From: CAVVXN01 sp963772585 | GTDB lineage: Bacteria > Planctomycetota > PLA2 > JAEUHO01 | Direction of reading: 5' to 3' | DNA: 64,000 bases | NCBI GenBank assembly: GCA_963772585.1 | Contig: CAVYXV010000002.1 | Coordinates: 620,001-684,000 of the forward strand | In this document: one piece after another, positions 18,553 through 28,099 of the stretch | Numbering within the stretch: position 1 is the stretch's first letter | Layout of the letters: each line of letters starts with the position of its first letter | Made by a program: the position numbers and the translations under genes | Notes under the pieces: generated by a model | The model's database searches: none | Told to the model about the DNA's origin: nothing | What the model saw: the letters and a program-made list of their open reading frames with translations, nothing else

Positions 18553-19083
18553 ATGATCGGCCCCGTGCCGATCGAAGTCCTCATCCCCACCCCTCGAAGC
18601 CTGGCCGGCGCCGCTCGCGCAATCCTCGAGCAGCTCGAAGGCCCCGGGTTCGTGTACATCGACCGGCCCGACACGCCCTACGAGCTGGTCGAGCTGATGA
18701 ACGTGGACGGCGAGGAGTGGCCGAAGCGCATCGGGGAGGACATGAGCCCCGAGGAGCTGATGGAGGTGCTCAAGGCCGACCGCGAGGTCGTCCGGATCCG
18801 CATTCCGCTCCGGCTGGGAAGCCTGCTCCTCTTCCCGGGCTTCGTCATCCTGTGCCGGCCCGACGACTACGAGGACTTCGAGACCGACCCGCGCGCGCGC
18901 CAGATCCTCGGTCGGGAGTCGCTCGAGCTCGCCCGGGCGTTCGCCGCTCCGGAGTTGATCGTGGCGGGCGACGCCGCGTCGGACTTCCTGGGGACGGAAG
19001 CGACCACCTGGGAGCAGCTGAAGGACGTCCTCGAGGAAGAGGAGGTCCCGCACACCGTCGTCCAGATCCCCATGCGGGCGTGA
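18553..19083 (+). CDS. Conserved-looking hypothetical protein
   Basis: A 176-residue soluble protein, acidic, without signal peptide or membrane segment. I do not recognise the family. It has two Val/Ile-rich strands (EVVRIRIPLRLGSLLLFPGF, VILCRPDDY) and ends in TVVQIPMRA. A GTG at 18565 would give VPIEVLIPTP as N-terminus and is an alternative start. It ends 37 nt before metG and is probably cotranscribed with it. Confidence 0.6.
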   Translation: MIGPVPIEVLIPTPRSLAGAARAILEQLEGPGFVYIDRPDTPYELVELMNVDGEEWPKRIGEDMSPEELMEVLKADREVVRIRIPLRLGSLLLFPGFVILCRPDDYEDFETDPRARQILGRESLELARAFAAPELIVAGDAASDFLGTEATTWEQLKDVLEEEEVPHTVVQIPMRA

Positions 19084-19120
19084 GAGCCGCTCTCGCGCTC
19101 CCGGGCGAACGGAGGGTCCC

Positions 19121-20760
19121 ATGAGCGGACGCAAGATCCTCGTCACCGCCGCGTTGCCGTATGCGAACGGTCACATCCACATCGGTCACATGGTGGAGCA
19201 CATCCAGACCGACATCTGGGCCCGCTTCCAGCGGCTGATGGGGAACCGCTGCGTCGCGCTTTGCGCCGACGATACGCACGGCACGGCGATCATGCTGCGC
19301 GCCCGCGCGGAGAGCCGGAGCGAGGAGGACGTGATCGCCGAGATGAACGAGGCCCACCAGCGCGACTTCCAGGGCTTCGAGATCCTCTACGAGCACTACT
19401 CAAGCACGAACACCGAGACGAACCGGCGGCTCTGCCACCGCGTGTGGAAGGCGCTCACCGACGCGGGGATGGTCACGCGCCGCGAGATCGAGCAGTTCTA
19501 CGACGCGGAGGCCGGCCTCTTCCTCGCCGACCGCATGATCCAAGGCACGTGCCCCCGGTGCGGCACGCCAAGACAGTACGGCGACTCGTGCGACGAGTGC
19601 CGGGCGACCTACTCGTCGGCGGACATCGTGAACCCCGTGAGCACGGTCACCGGCAGCACGCCCGTCCGCAAGACGCACGAGCACGTGTTCGTCGAGATCG
19701 AGCAGCTCCACGCCTTCCTCGAGGGGTGGGCGCTCGGGGGGAACACCTCCAGCCCGAGATCGCCAATTTCCTCGGGAAGAACTTCCTGTCGGAGGCGCTC
19801 CGCGACTGGGACGTCTCCCGCCCGGCCCCCTACTTCGGCTTCGAGATTCCGGACGCGCCGGGCAACTACTGGTACGTGTGGTTCGACGCCCCCCTGGGCT
19901 ACGTCGCCACGACCGAGGAGTGGTGCGAGAAGACGGGCGAGGCCTTCGCCGACTGGTGGGAGTCGGACGACGTGGAGATCCACCACTTCATCGGAAAGGA
20001 CATCGTCTATTTCCACACGCTGTTCTGGCCGTCCATGCTGAAGACCGCGGGGCTCTCCTTGCCTCGCCGCGTCCAGGTCCACGGCTTCCTCACGGTCCGC
20101 GGCGGGAAGATGAGCAAGTCGAAGGGCACGTTCGTCCGCGCCTCGACCTACCTCGAGCACCTGGATCCCGCCTACCTCCGCTACTTCTACGCGAGCAAGC
20201 TCACGGCCGGCGTGGACGACATCGACCTCGATCTCGACGAGTTCGCCGCCAAGGTGAACAGCGACCTCGTGGGGAAGGTGGTGAACCTGGCGAGCCGCAC
20301 GGCGCGGTTCGCGAAGGCCACGGGGCTGTCGGCGGCCTACCCCGACGACGGCGGGTTGTTCGCGAAGGCCGCCGAGGAGGGCGACACGGTCGCCGAGACG
20401 TACGAACGATGCGACTTCGCGCGCGCGATGCGCCTCGTGATGGCGATGGCCGACCGTGCCAACGCCTACGTCGAGAACCAGGAGCCCTGGCGCCTCAAGA
20501 AGGAGGGGCGCGACAAGGAGGTCCAGCACGTTGCCACGGTGGCGCTCAACCTCTTCCGCCAGATCGCGGTCTACCTCGCGCCCGTCCTCCCCCGCCTCGC
20601 GAAGGAGACGGGCGAGCTCCTGGGCGACCCCCTGACGGCATGGGCGCAGGCGAAGACCCCCCTCGCCGGCACCCCCGTCCGGAAGTTCCGCCCTCTCCTC
20701 CAACGCGTGGACGCCGACGCCCTGAAGGCGATGTTCGAGGCCTCTACCGAGTCCGCCTGA
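19121..20760 (+). CDS. metG: Methionyl-tRNA synthetase (one frameshift)
   Basis: Charges tRNA-Met. The N-terminal half has the HIGH box (YANGHIHIGH, residues ~14-23) and a zinc knuckle (CPRCG...CDEC); the second half has IANFLGKNF, the KMSKS loop (GGKMSKSKGTFV) and the anticodon-binding helical bundle (NAYVENQEPWRLKK). The frame changes at the G6 run 19736-19741; one additional G restores a continuous protein, so a homopolymer base call is the likely cause. Start 19121 has GGAGGG upstream. The C-terminal tRNA-binding appendix of some MetG proteins is absent, giving about 546 residues. Confidence 0.93.
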
Positions 20761-20940
20761 CCGTCCGGACGGTCCCGCCCGCGGACGCCGCGGAGAAAGA
20801 AGCCCTTCCCCGTGGTCTCCGGGATCCCCAGCGCAAGGGTCGTGCGCGGTGCGACGTACCCGTTGCGCCGTCGTACCGAGACGCTTGCCGCGCTCGGAGG
20901 TCCCGGCCGATAATCGCCCCTTCGGCGTCGGAGGTGGTGC

Positions 20941-22206
20941 ATGCACGAACGACGGCTTCGCGCGGGTTCGAGTCGGGTCGTCCCGGCGGCGCTCGGTCTC
21001 GTCGGGGTCCTGTCGCTGGTCCTCGGGTGCGGCGGCGGCGGGGACGGCTGGGATCCGCCGCCTCTCGACCTGCGGACGCTGCAACCCGGCGGCGCCCTCT
21101 CCGTGTCGCAGGTGAGCTTCGCCTTCCCCAACGCGCCGCATCCCTATACGCGTTGGGGACGGCTCACGGTCGATCCCCAGCGGTTGAAGGACGACCTCGG
21201 CGTCGCGGGAGGACGGCTGAACGTCGCGACGTCCTTGGGTTGGGCGGTCGCCAACCTCCCCGTCCTGCCCGCGGAGGACGGACCGTACGCGACGTACTTC
21301 GACCTCGCGCTGCCTTCACCGCAGCCGATCCAGGAGATCGAACTGCGGGTCTGGCACTCGAACCGAGGCGTGGACGCGCTCCCGACGGACATGGGACCCG
21401 CCCGCCTCTGGCCGGTGGACGACTGGACGGTGGACGCGAGCGGCATCGACCTCCCGACCGACCCCGGGCTCCCGCCGCCGGCGCTGGACCTCGGAGCGCG
21501 CTTCGCGGACCTCGGTCCGATCGCGACGTGGACCCAGGCCACGACGAACGAGCCGTGCGCCCACAACCAGTGCATGACGATGGCGGCGGCGAACGCTCTC
21601 GCCTACCTGGACGACAGGGGGGTGATCGCCCTCGCCAGCCCGCACGGGCCGGGGCTCGGGGGCGACGCGACCCTCGTGGGGCTGCTCGACCTCTGGTGCG
21701 GGCGGGATGCCGTGTCGCGCGCCGTCGGCGACGGCCTGTGGTTCCGCCCGCTGGTGGACGGGACGTTCGGCTACCTGGACGACGAGGGCCTCGACGGGAC
21801 GCTCGTCTGGCGCCACCAGGGTCGCGGGTACTACGACTCCTCGCCCGACCAGGCGATCCCCGCCGGCGACTTCACGGCGTGGGGCGACACCTCGCTCGAC
21901 GACGGCGTGACCATCCGCTTCGGCTGGATCCGCGCGCGCGTCGCCGACGGCTGCGGCGTCGTCGCCGTCTATCGCTACGACGCGGGCGGCGGCCACGCCG
22001 TTCGCGTCACCGCGGCCGGATACGACGACGCGGGGCGTCCGTGGGTGCGCTACGCCCACGACGCCCTGCAAACCGACGCCGACCCGACCGACACGGAGGG
22101 GCTCGAGAGCGTCGTCGTGGCGCTCCAGGACCTCGACGGCGACGGCCGCCTCGAATTCGGAAGCCCGAACCGCGAACTCGTCTTCGTCTGGGCGGCGTGC
22201 CCCTGA
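20941..22206 (+). CDS. Lipoprotein with a C39-peptidase-like Cys/His arrangement
   Basis: A 421-residue exported protein; the signal ends in VLSLVLGC, a lipobox. The first ~190 residues are beta-rich. The second half has NEPCAHNQCMTMAAANALAY, in which a Cys opens a helix, and about 140 residues later GGGHAVRVTAAGY, a His-led strand followed by an aromatic/Asp segment. This spacing and context resemble papain-like C39-type peptidases, but the oxyanion Gln is not obvious, so the activity is an inference. The start at 20941 has GGAGG. It ends with FVWAACP. Confidence 0.6.
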   Translation: MHERRLRAGSSRVVPAALGLVGVLSLVLGCGGGGDGWDPPPLDLRTLQPGGALSVSQVSFAFPNAPHPYTRWGRLTVDPQRLKDDLGVAGGRLNVATSLGWAVANLPVLPAEDGPYATYFDLALPSPQPIQEIELRVWHSNRGVDALPTDMGPARLWPVDDWTVDASGIDLPTDPGLPPPALDLGARFADLGPIATWTQATTNEPCAHNQCMTMAAANALAYLDDRGVIALASPHGPGLGGDATLVGLLDLWCGRDAVSRAVGDGLWFRPLVDGTFGYLDDEGLDGTLVWRHQGRGYYDSSPDQAIPAGDFTAWGDTSLDDGVTIRFGWIRARVADGCGVVAVYRYDAGGGHAVRVTAAGYDDAGRPWVRYAHDALQTDADPTDTEGLESVVVALQDLDGDGRLEFGSPNRELVFVWAACP

Positions 22207-22236
22207 TCCGCGGCCGAGCGGGCCGAGGGCACCCAA

Positions 22237-22373
22237 GGGCCCGTCCGTGAATGAGTGTCGCCCCTTCCACTCGCCTTCACGCCGCCTGCGGCCCTTCCTC
22301 GATCGCGAATTCCTCAGCGTAGCTGGCGCCAAGCCTGAAGGATCCGCTCCCTCGTCATGACCACATCCGACGC
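22237..22373 (-). repeat. Dispersed repeat, family 2, copy 2
   Basis: On the minus strand it runs from GCGTCGGATGTGGTCATGAC to TCATTCACGGACGGGCCC. It aligns along its length with 30040-30175 (opposite strand), sharing GAGGAATTCGCGA, GGGCCGCA and GAAGGCGAG at roughly 80% identity by eye. It fills the gap between two convergent genes. Confidence 0.75.
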
Positions 22374-22421
22374 GAATCCGAGCGTCCTTCTCAACACGTA
22401 TTCTCGGCCAGGCCCTAACGG

Positions 22422-23606
22422 TCAGATGTCGAGTCCGTCGCGGTCGAGGGAGCGGGTGATCACGAGGCGTTGGATCTCGCTCGTGCCCTCGCCGATCTCG
22501 CAGAGCTTGGCATCGCGCATGATGCGCTCGGCGGGCGCGTCGCGGGTGTAGCCCATGCCGCCCAGGACCTGGACGGCGCTGTGGGCCGCGCGCATGGAGG
22601 TCTCGCTCGCGAAGAGCTTCGCGTAGCTGGCGTTCCGCGCGAAGGGGAGGCCGTGGTCCTTCCGCCAGGCCGCCTCGTAGACGAGGTTCCTCGCGGCCTG
22701 GATCTCCATCGCCATGTCGGCGAGGCGGCGGCCCATCGGCTGCATGTCGATCAGGCGGCGCCCGAACTGCTGGCGCTCCTTCGCGTAGGGAAGCGCGGTG
22801 TCGAGCGCGCCCTGCGCCAGGCCGAGCGCCATCGCGCCGATGGAGATGCGCCCGCCTTCGAGCGTATGCATGAAGGCGGCGAAGCCGTGGCCGGGCTCGC
22901 CGAGGCGGTTCTCCTTCGGCAGACGGCAGTCCTGGAACACGATCTCGCGGGTATCCGACCCGCGGAGGCCGAGCTTGTCCTCGAGCTTCCCGTAGACGAG
23001 GCCGGGCGTGCCCTTCTCGACGACGAACGCGCTGATGTAGTCGGTGTCGCCCACCTCGCCGCCGGTGCGGGCGGTGAAGGTGATGACGCCGGCGTGCGTG
23101 CCGTTCGTGCAGTAGATCTTCGTGCCGTTGACGAGCCAGTGATCGCCTTCGTCCTTGGCGGTCACGCGCGTTGCCTTGGCGTCGCTGCCCGCCTCGGGTT
23201 CGGTCAGGGCGAAGGCGCCGAGCATCTCGCCGGAGGCGAGGCGCGGGACCCAGCGCCGGCGCTGCTCCTCCGTGCCGAAGTGGTAGATCGGGCCGGTCCC
23301 GAGCGAGGTGTGCGCGGCCACCGTGATGCCCGTCGTGCCGCACACGCGGCTCAACTCCTCGACGACGATCGAGTAGGCGACGTAGTCGAGGCCCGAACCG
23401 CCGACCTCCTCCGGGAAGGGCACGCCCAGCAGCCCCAGTTCGGCGAGCTTCGGGACCGTCTCGGCCGGGAAGCGCTTCTCCTCGTCGAGCGCGGCGGCCA
23501 GCGGCGCCACCTCGGCCAGGGCGAAGTCGCGCACCATCCGCCGGATCTCGACGTGATCCTCGGTCAGGAAGGGCGAGGGCGTCGCGGCCACGTCGGCGAT
23601 CGTCAT
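22422..23606 (-). CDS. Acyl-CoA dehydrogenase
   Basis: A 394-residue flavoprotein that desaturates acyl-CoA at alpha-beta and passes electrons to ETF. The start MTIADVAATPSPFL at 23606 has an upstream AAGGAGA site. Signatures: ALTEPEAGSDA (FAD/substrate loop), the C-terminal GGMGYTRDAPAERIMRD and the catalytic-Glu region IGEGTSEIQRLV. It is the last of a run of acyl-CoA genes, 79 nt after the cobalamin-binding gene. Short- or branched-chain substrates fit the neighbours; the exact one cannot be read. Confidence 0.9.
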   Translation of the reverse strand: MTIADVAATPSPFLTEDHVEIRRMVRDFALAEVAPLAAALDEEKRFPAETVPKLAELGLLGVPFPEEVGGSGLDYVAYSIVVEELSRVCGTTGITVAAHTSLGTGPIYHFGTEEQRRRWVPRLASGEMLGAFALTEPEAGSDAKATRVTAKDEGDHWLVNGTKIYCTNGTHAGVITFTARTGGEVGDTDYISAFVVEKGTPGLVYGKLEDKLGLRGSDTREIVFQDCRLPKENRLGEPGHGFAAFMHTLEGGRISIGAMALGLAQGALDTALPYAKERQQFGRRLIDMQPMGRRLADMAMEIQAARNLVYEAAWRKDHGLPFARNASYAKLFASETSMRAAHSAVQVLGGMGYTRDAPAERIMRDAKLCEIGEGTSEIQRLVITRSLDRDGLDI

Positions 23607-23685
23607 CGGACTCGTCTCCTTCTCGGCGGCCCGACACGGGCCCGCCCCGCTCCTGCCCCCCGCCGACGAGAGCCACTCCGACGCG

Positions 23686-24117
23686 TCACGGCGTACCCGC
23701 CCGCGCGCGACGTTCCGTGACCGCGTCGCGGAGGTAGGCGGCCACCTCGGAGAGCGGGGTTCCTGGACCGAACAAAAAGCCAACGCCCAGCGCCCGGAGA
23801 CGCTCGGCGTCGGCCTCGGGAATGATACCTCCCCCGGTCAGGAGGACGTCCCCTGCGCCGCGCTCCCGGAGGAGTTCGAGGACCCGGGGGAAGATCGTCA
23901 TGTGGGCGCCGGAGTGGAGGCTCAGGCCGACCACGTCCACGTCCTCCTGGAGCGCCGCCTCGACGATCATCTCGGGCGTCTGGCGAAGGCCGGTGTAGAC
24001 GACCTCGAAGCCCGCGTCGCGGAGCCCTGCCGCGACGACCTTCGCGCCGCGGTCGTGGCCGTCGAGGCCCGCCTTCGCGACGAGTACGCGGATGGGCCGG
24101 TCCTTGCCGTTCGTCAT
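23686..24117 (-). CDS. Cobalamin-binding small subunit of an acyl-CoA mutase
   Basis: A 143-residue protein that is a free-standing B12-binding domain: VLVAKAGLDGHDRGAKVVAA contains the DxHxxG signature, and LSLHSGAHMTIFPRVLELL and LLTGGGIIPEAD follow as in methylmalonyl-CoA mutase C-termini. In split mutases this subunit pairs with a separate catalytic subunit, which is not in the window. The ATG at 24117 overlaps the MeaB stop (ATGA), indicating coupling with the chaperone that loads and protects the cofactor. Confidence 0.9.
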   Translation of the reverse strand: MTNGKDRPIRVLVAKAGLDGHDRGAKVVAAGLRDAGFEVVYTGLRQTPEMIVEAALQEDVDVVGLSLHSGAHMTIFPRVLELLRERGAGDVLLTGGGIIPEADAERLRALGVGFLFGPGTPLSEVAAYLRDAVTERRARAGTP

Positions 24118-25040
24118 GGCGTCCCTCCTCCCAGGAGCCGCCGGGCCACGGCGGCGACGGTCGCCTCGCCGCGAACGACCGCGTCGGCCCCCGCGGCGAG
24201 GGCCTCCTCGCGGCCCTCCCACCAGCGCCGAACCCGCGCGCGGTTCACGGCCTCTCGGATCCTCGCCGTCGCCCGCTGGCGGCGCCGGGCGAGCAACAGG
24301 TCGGCGTGCCGCTCGGCCGCGCGGTGGTCCACCGCGTCTCGGAGCGCGTCCACGCCGTCGCCGGTCGTCGCGACGGTCACGAGCACCGGCGGTGGCGGGC
24401 CCTCGCGCAGGGCAAGGCCGGCTTCGAGCGCCCTCACCATCCGAGCGGCGTCGCGGCGATCGCCCTGGTTCACCACGATCACGTCGGCCACTTCGAGCAA
24501 GCCAGCCTTCATCGCCTGGATCTCGTCGCCGCTGCCCGGCGCGAGGACGAGGATCGTGGTGTCGGCCGCGCGCGCGATGTCCACCTCGGCCTGACCGACG
24601 CCGACGGTCTCGACGACGACGGGGTCGAAGCCGGCGGCCTCGAGTACGTCGGCCGCATCGTGCACCGCGAGGCTGAGGCCCCCGCTCGCCCCGCGCGAGG
24701 CGAGGGAGCGGATGAACACGCCGGGGTCGCCGTGGAGGGCGCCGAGCCGCACGCGGTCGCCGAGGAGTGCCCCTTTGCTGAAGGGGCTCGTGGGGTCCAC
24801 CGCGAGGATCCCCACCTTGCGGCCGAGCGCGCGCCAGGCGAGGGCGAGTCGCCCGAGGAGTGTGGACTTTCCGACGCCGGGAGGGCCGGTCACGCCGACG
24901 CGGTGCGCGTGGGCCGCCGCCCCTGCCAGGTCGGCGAGGAGGCGGGCGCCGGCGTCCTCGTCGTTCTCGACCAGGGTCAGCGCGCGGGCGAGCGCGCGTG
25001 GTTCCCCCCGGCGGACCCCCTCGGCGAGCGCGTCCGACAT
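24114..25040 (-). CDS. meaB: MeaB/ArgK-type GTPase, mutase chaperone
   Basis: A 308-residue G3E GTPase that gates and repairs the adenosylcobalamin of acyl-CoA mutases. P-loop GPPGVGKST at residues 52-60, ILAVDPTSPFSKGALLGDRVR, VIVETVGVGQAEVD-type switch (VVVETVGVGQAEVDIA) and VVNQGDRRDA. The ATG at 25040 directly abuts the TAG of the upstream acyl-CoA dehydrogenase with no base between, and the 3' end overlaps the cobalamin-binding gene. The three therefore form a tightly coupled unit. Confidence 0.95.
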   Translation of the reverse strand: MSDALAEGVRRGEPRALARALTLVENDEDAGARLLADLAGAAAHAHRVGVTGPPGVGKSTLLGRLALAWRALGRKVGILAVDPTSPFSKGALLGDRVRLGALHGDPGVFIRSLASRGASGGLSLAVHDAADVLEAAGFDPVVVETVGVGQAEVDIARAADTTILVLAPGSGDEIQAMKAGLLEVADVIVVNQGDRRDAARMVRALEAGLALREGPPPPVLVTVATTGDGVDALRDAVDHRAAERHADLLLARRRQRATARIREAVNRARVRRWWEGREEALAAGADAVVRGEATVAAVARRLLGGGTP

Positions 25041-26189
25041 CTAGGGCCTCAGGTACGAGCGGGCGATCACGAAGCGCTGGATCTCCGTCGTCCCCTCGTA
25101 GATCTCCGTGACACGCGCGTCGCGGAACCAGCGCTCGACCGGCCACTCGCGCGTGTAGCCGCCGCCGCCGAAGATCTGGACGGCTTCCTTCGCGCAGAAA
25201 TTCGCGGAGGTCGAGGCGGCGAGCTTGGCCATGGCCGCCTCGCGCCCGTGCGGCCGGCCCTGGTCCTTCAGCCAGGCCGCGCGATAGGTCAGGAGCTTCG
25301 CCGCGTCGATCCGCGTCGCCATCTCGGCGATCTTCTCCTGGATGGAGCCGAACGCGCCGATGGGCTTGCCGAACTGGATACGCTCGCCGGCGTAGCGGAT
25401 CGAGGCCTCGAGGCACGCCTCCGCGATGCCGATGGCCTGCGCGGCGATCCCGATGCGGCCCGTGTCGAGGAGCGAGAGCGCGATCTGGAATCCGGAGCCG
25501 GGCTCGCCGAGCACGTTCTCCGCGGGCACCTTCAGCCCGTCGAGCACGATCTCGACGGTGCTGGAGCCGCGGATGCCCATCTTCTTCTCCTTCTTGCTCG
25601 GCTTGTAGCCCTCCCAGGCGGTCTCCACGATGAACGCGGTGATGCCCTTGCTCGGCCCCGCCTCGGGATCGCTCTTGGCGAAGACCACGGCGTACTGCGA
25701 CACGTCGCCGTGGGAGATCCAGAGCTTCGTTCCGTCCAGCGTCCAGTTGCCGTCGCCGTTCGAGCGGGCGGCGCAACGCAGCGCCCCGGCATCGGAGCCG
25801 GAGCCGGCCTCGGAGAGGGCGTAGGCGCCGATCCACTCGCCGCTCGCGAGCCGGGGGAGGTACTTCTGCTTCTGCTCCTCCGTGCCGAAGCGGACGAGGC
25901 TCGCGCACGCTAGGCTGTTGTGGACGCTCAATGTGACGCCGGTGCTCGCGCAGGCCTTGTTCACCTCGATCAGCACGACGGTCGTGCCGAGCGACCCGAG
26001 CGCCGTCCCGCCGTACTCCTCGGGCACGCTCATGCCCATGAAGCCGTTCTCACCGCAGAGGCGGATCTGCTCGGCCACGAACGCCTCGGTCCGGTCGGCC
26101 TCGGCGGCGCGGGGGGCGAGCTCCTGCTCGGCGAAATCACGGGCCGTCTCCTGGAGTAGCTGGAGCTCCTCGGACAGCTCGAAGTCCAT
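25041..26189 (-). CDS. Acyl-CoA dehydrogenase (short/branched-chain type)
   Basis: A 382-residue acyl-CoA dehydrogenase. Seen: YALSEAGSGSDAGAL, the FAD-loop FGGGGYTREWPVERWFRD and the catalytic Glu in IYEGTTEIQ. Its length and N-terminus (MDFELSEELQLLQETARDFA) fit the butyryl/isobutyryl-type branch. The start at 26189 has GGAGG eight bases upstream. It opens the dehydrogenase-MeaB-mutase subunit run, pointing to propionyl or isobutyryl-CoA flow. Divergent from the rhomboid gene. Confidence 0.92.
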   Translation of the reverse strand: MDFELSEELQLLQETARDFAEQELAPRAAEADRTEAFVAEQIRLCGENGFMGMSVPEEYGGTALGSLGTTVVLIEVNKACASTGVTLSVHNSLACASLVRFGTEEQKQKYLPRLASGEWIGAYALSEAGSGSDAGALRCAARSNGDGNWTLDGTKLWISHGDVSQYAVVFAKSDPEAGPSKGITAFIVETAWEGYKPSKKEKKMGIRGSSTVEIVLDGLKVPAENVLGEPGSGFQIALSLLDTGRIGIAAQAIGIAEACLEASIRYAGERIQFGKPIGAFGSIQEKIAEMATRIDAAKLLTYRAAWLKDQGRPHGREAAMAKLAASTSANFCAKEAVQIFGGGGYTREWPVERWFRDARVTEIYEGTTEIQRFVIARSYLRP

Positions 26190-26309
26190 CGGCGTCACCT
26201 CCTCGCCCCGGAACGAGCGCCCGGGAGGCCCAAGGGTAAGGCCTCCCGGCCGACCTCCCCACCCCGGGTCGGGGTCGGTGGGCCCCGCGAGCCGTGGTAT
26301 TCGGGTGCC

Positions 26310-27140
26310 ATGGCGACGGAACCGGCGAAGGAACAGGCGACGGCGCGGTGCTCCCGCTGCGGAGCGGAGGCGCCGCGGGACGATATGTTCGGCCTCGAAC
26401 CCGATCTCCTCTGCGAGCGGTGCGCGAAAGGCATTCGCCGCCGGCTGGCCCCGAGGGCGACGGGCCGGCTGGTCAACTCCTTCGGGGGGCACCCGACGCC
26501 GGTCACGACCGCGATCGTCGGGTTCGCTGTTGTGCTCTTCGTCCTCGTCTACTTCGTCTACCGGCAAACGCCGATCGCCCAGGTCCCGGCCTGGATCCTC
26601 CAGTTCGAGCCCAGCATCAGCGCACGGCACAGCATCTCGGGGGGGGAGTGGTGGCGGCTGCTGACCACCGCCCTTCTCCATGGCGGACCGCTGCACATCC
26701 TCTTCGACGGGATGTGGATGTGGTCGCTCGGGAAGGCCGTGGAGAGCACGCGGGGACCGGGGCGCTACCTGCTGCTCTTCGCGGGCAGCGCCGTCTTCGC
26801 CTCGGCCGCGCAGGTCTATGTCGGCCACGCCGGCGGCATCGGGCTTTCGGGCGTGATCTACGCGTTGGCCGCGTTCCTGTGGATGCGCCGGCGGGTGGAC
26901 GGAGTGGCCGCGACCGTGATGAACCCGTCCACGTCGCGCATCCTGGGCGTGTGGTGGGTGCTGTGCTGGGTCCTCCCCCTGAACATCGGAAACTGGGCCC
27001 ACACCGGCGGCATCGCATGGGGCCTCGCCGCCGGCTGGCTCTCCCTCAAGCGCGCCCCGGTCCGCTACCCGGGCCTCGCCGCCCTCGGCGCCGTGACGGT
27101 CTTCGCCGCGTGGCTGGTCTCGACCGGCCACGTCCTGTAG
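26310..27140 (+). CDS. Rhomboid intramembrane serine protease with N-terminal zinc ribbon
   Basis: A 276-residue protein. Residues 14-38 carry CxxC...CxxC (C14, C17, C35, C38), a probable cytoplasmic zinc ribbon. Six membrane helices follow from about residue 64. The catalytic Ser lies in GIGLSG (S180) and the His in NWAHTGG (H231), the rhomboid dyad. The helix-2 motif HxxxN reads HILFD (129-133), with Asp in place of the oxyanion Asn. Start ATG 26310. Substrates unknown. Confidence 0.85.
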   Translation: MATEPAKEQATARCSRCGAEAPRDDMFGLEPDLLCERCAKGIRRRLAPRATGRLVNSFGGHPTPVTTAIVGFAVVLFVLVYFVYRQTPIAQVPAWILQFEPSISARHSISGGEWWRLLTTALLHGGPLHILFDGMWMWSLGKAVESTRGPGRYLLLFAGSAVFASAAQVYVGHAGGIGLSGVIYALAAFLWMRRRVDGVAATVMNPSTSRILGVWWVLCWVLPLNIGNWAHTGGIAWGLAAGWLSLKRAPVRYPGLAALGAVTVFAAWLVSTGHVL

Positions 27141-27199
27141 CCGCCGCACCGGGCGCCTGCGTATCGTACGGCCTCGTTCGGACTCGTTCGTGCCGAACG

Positions 27200-28051
27200 T
27201 CAGTAGGCGTAGAAGCCGTGGCCGGTCTTGCGGCCCAGGCGGCCGGCTGCGCACCATCTTCTTGAGCAGGGGGCACGGGCGGTACTTGGAGTCGCCGAGC
27301 TCGCGTGTGGAGGACCTCCATGATCGCCAGGCAGACGTCCAGGCCGATCAGGTCGGCCAGGGCGAGCGGCCCCATGGGGTGGTTCATGCCGAGCTTCATG
27401 ATCTCGTCGATGTTCTTCGGCTCGGCCACGCCCTCCATGACGCAGGTGACGGCCTCGTTGATCATCGGCATGAGGATGCGGTTGCTGACGAAGCCCGGGT
27501 AGTCGTTCGCGACGACCGGGACCTTGCCGAGCGCTTCCGTCGCCTCGTGGACGGCCTGGTGGGTCTCGTCGCTCGTGGCGAGACCGCGGATGATCTCGAC
27601 GAGCTTCATCAACGGCACCGGGTTCATGAAGTGCATGCCGATGAAGCGGTCCGGGCGCGATCGTCGCGGCCGCGAGGTCGGTGATCCAGATGCTGGAGGT
27701 GTTCGTGGCGAAGATCGCGTCCTTCGCCATGAAGCCGTCGAGCTCGCCGAACACCTGCTTCTTGATTTCCGCGTTCTCGGCGACGGCCTCCACGACGAGG
27801 CCGCAGCCCTCCATCGCCTGGAGGCTCCCCGCCTTCTCGATCCGGCGGAGCGCCGCGTCGGCGTCGGCCTGGGTCATCTTCTCCTTGCCGACGAAGCGGG
27901 CGAGGCTCTTCTCGATTCCCCCCACGCCCTTCTCGAGGCACGCCGGGGAGACGTCGTGGAGGACCACGGGCGTCCCGTTCGTGGCGAAGACCTGCGCGAT
28001 CCCCGCGCCCATCGTCCCGGCTCCGACGACGCCGACCTTCTGGAACGTCAT
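27200..28051 (-). CDS. 3-hydroxyacyl (3-hydroxybutyryl)-CoA dehydrogenase, frameshifted
   Basis: NAD-dependent oxidation of L-3-hydroxyacyl-CoA to the 3-keto form. The N-terminus MTFQKVGVVGAGTMGAG holds the Rossmann GxGxxG (residues 10-15); ATNTSSIWITDLAA and IGMHFMNPVPLMKLVEII follow, and the C-terminal domain contains NDYPGFVSNRILMPMINEA and GLDVCLAIMEVLH before ending GRKTGHGFYAY. Frame changes near 27655, 27303 and 27250 are needed to join these; all segments are conserved. The start at 28051 has GGGAGG. It follows the thiolase gene by 48 nt. Confidence 0.9.
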   Translation of the reverse strand: MTFQKVGVVGAGTMGAGIAQVFATNGTPVVLHDVSPACLEKGVGGIEKSLARFVGKEKMTQADADAALRRIEKAGSLQAMEGCGLVVEAVAENAEIKKQVFGELDGFMAKDAIFATNTSSIWITDLAAATIAPGPLHRHALHEPGAVDEARRDHPRSRHERRDPPGRPRGDGSARQGPGRRERLPGLRQQPHPHADDQRGRHLRHGGRGRAEEHRRDHEARHEPPHGAARPGRPDRPGRLPGDHGGPPHASSATPSTARAPCSRRWCAAGRLGRKTGHGFYAY

Positions 28052-28099
28052 GCTTCCCTCCCTGCTGCTCGACGGATGGCCACTCCGGACCGACTCGAC

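Noticed and set aside
19121..20760. Programmed frameshift in metG
   Set aside because: The G run would need a missing base restored; no slippery heptamer with stimulatory structure, and many other genes in the window show the same fault.
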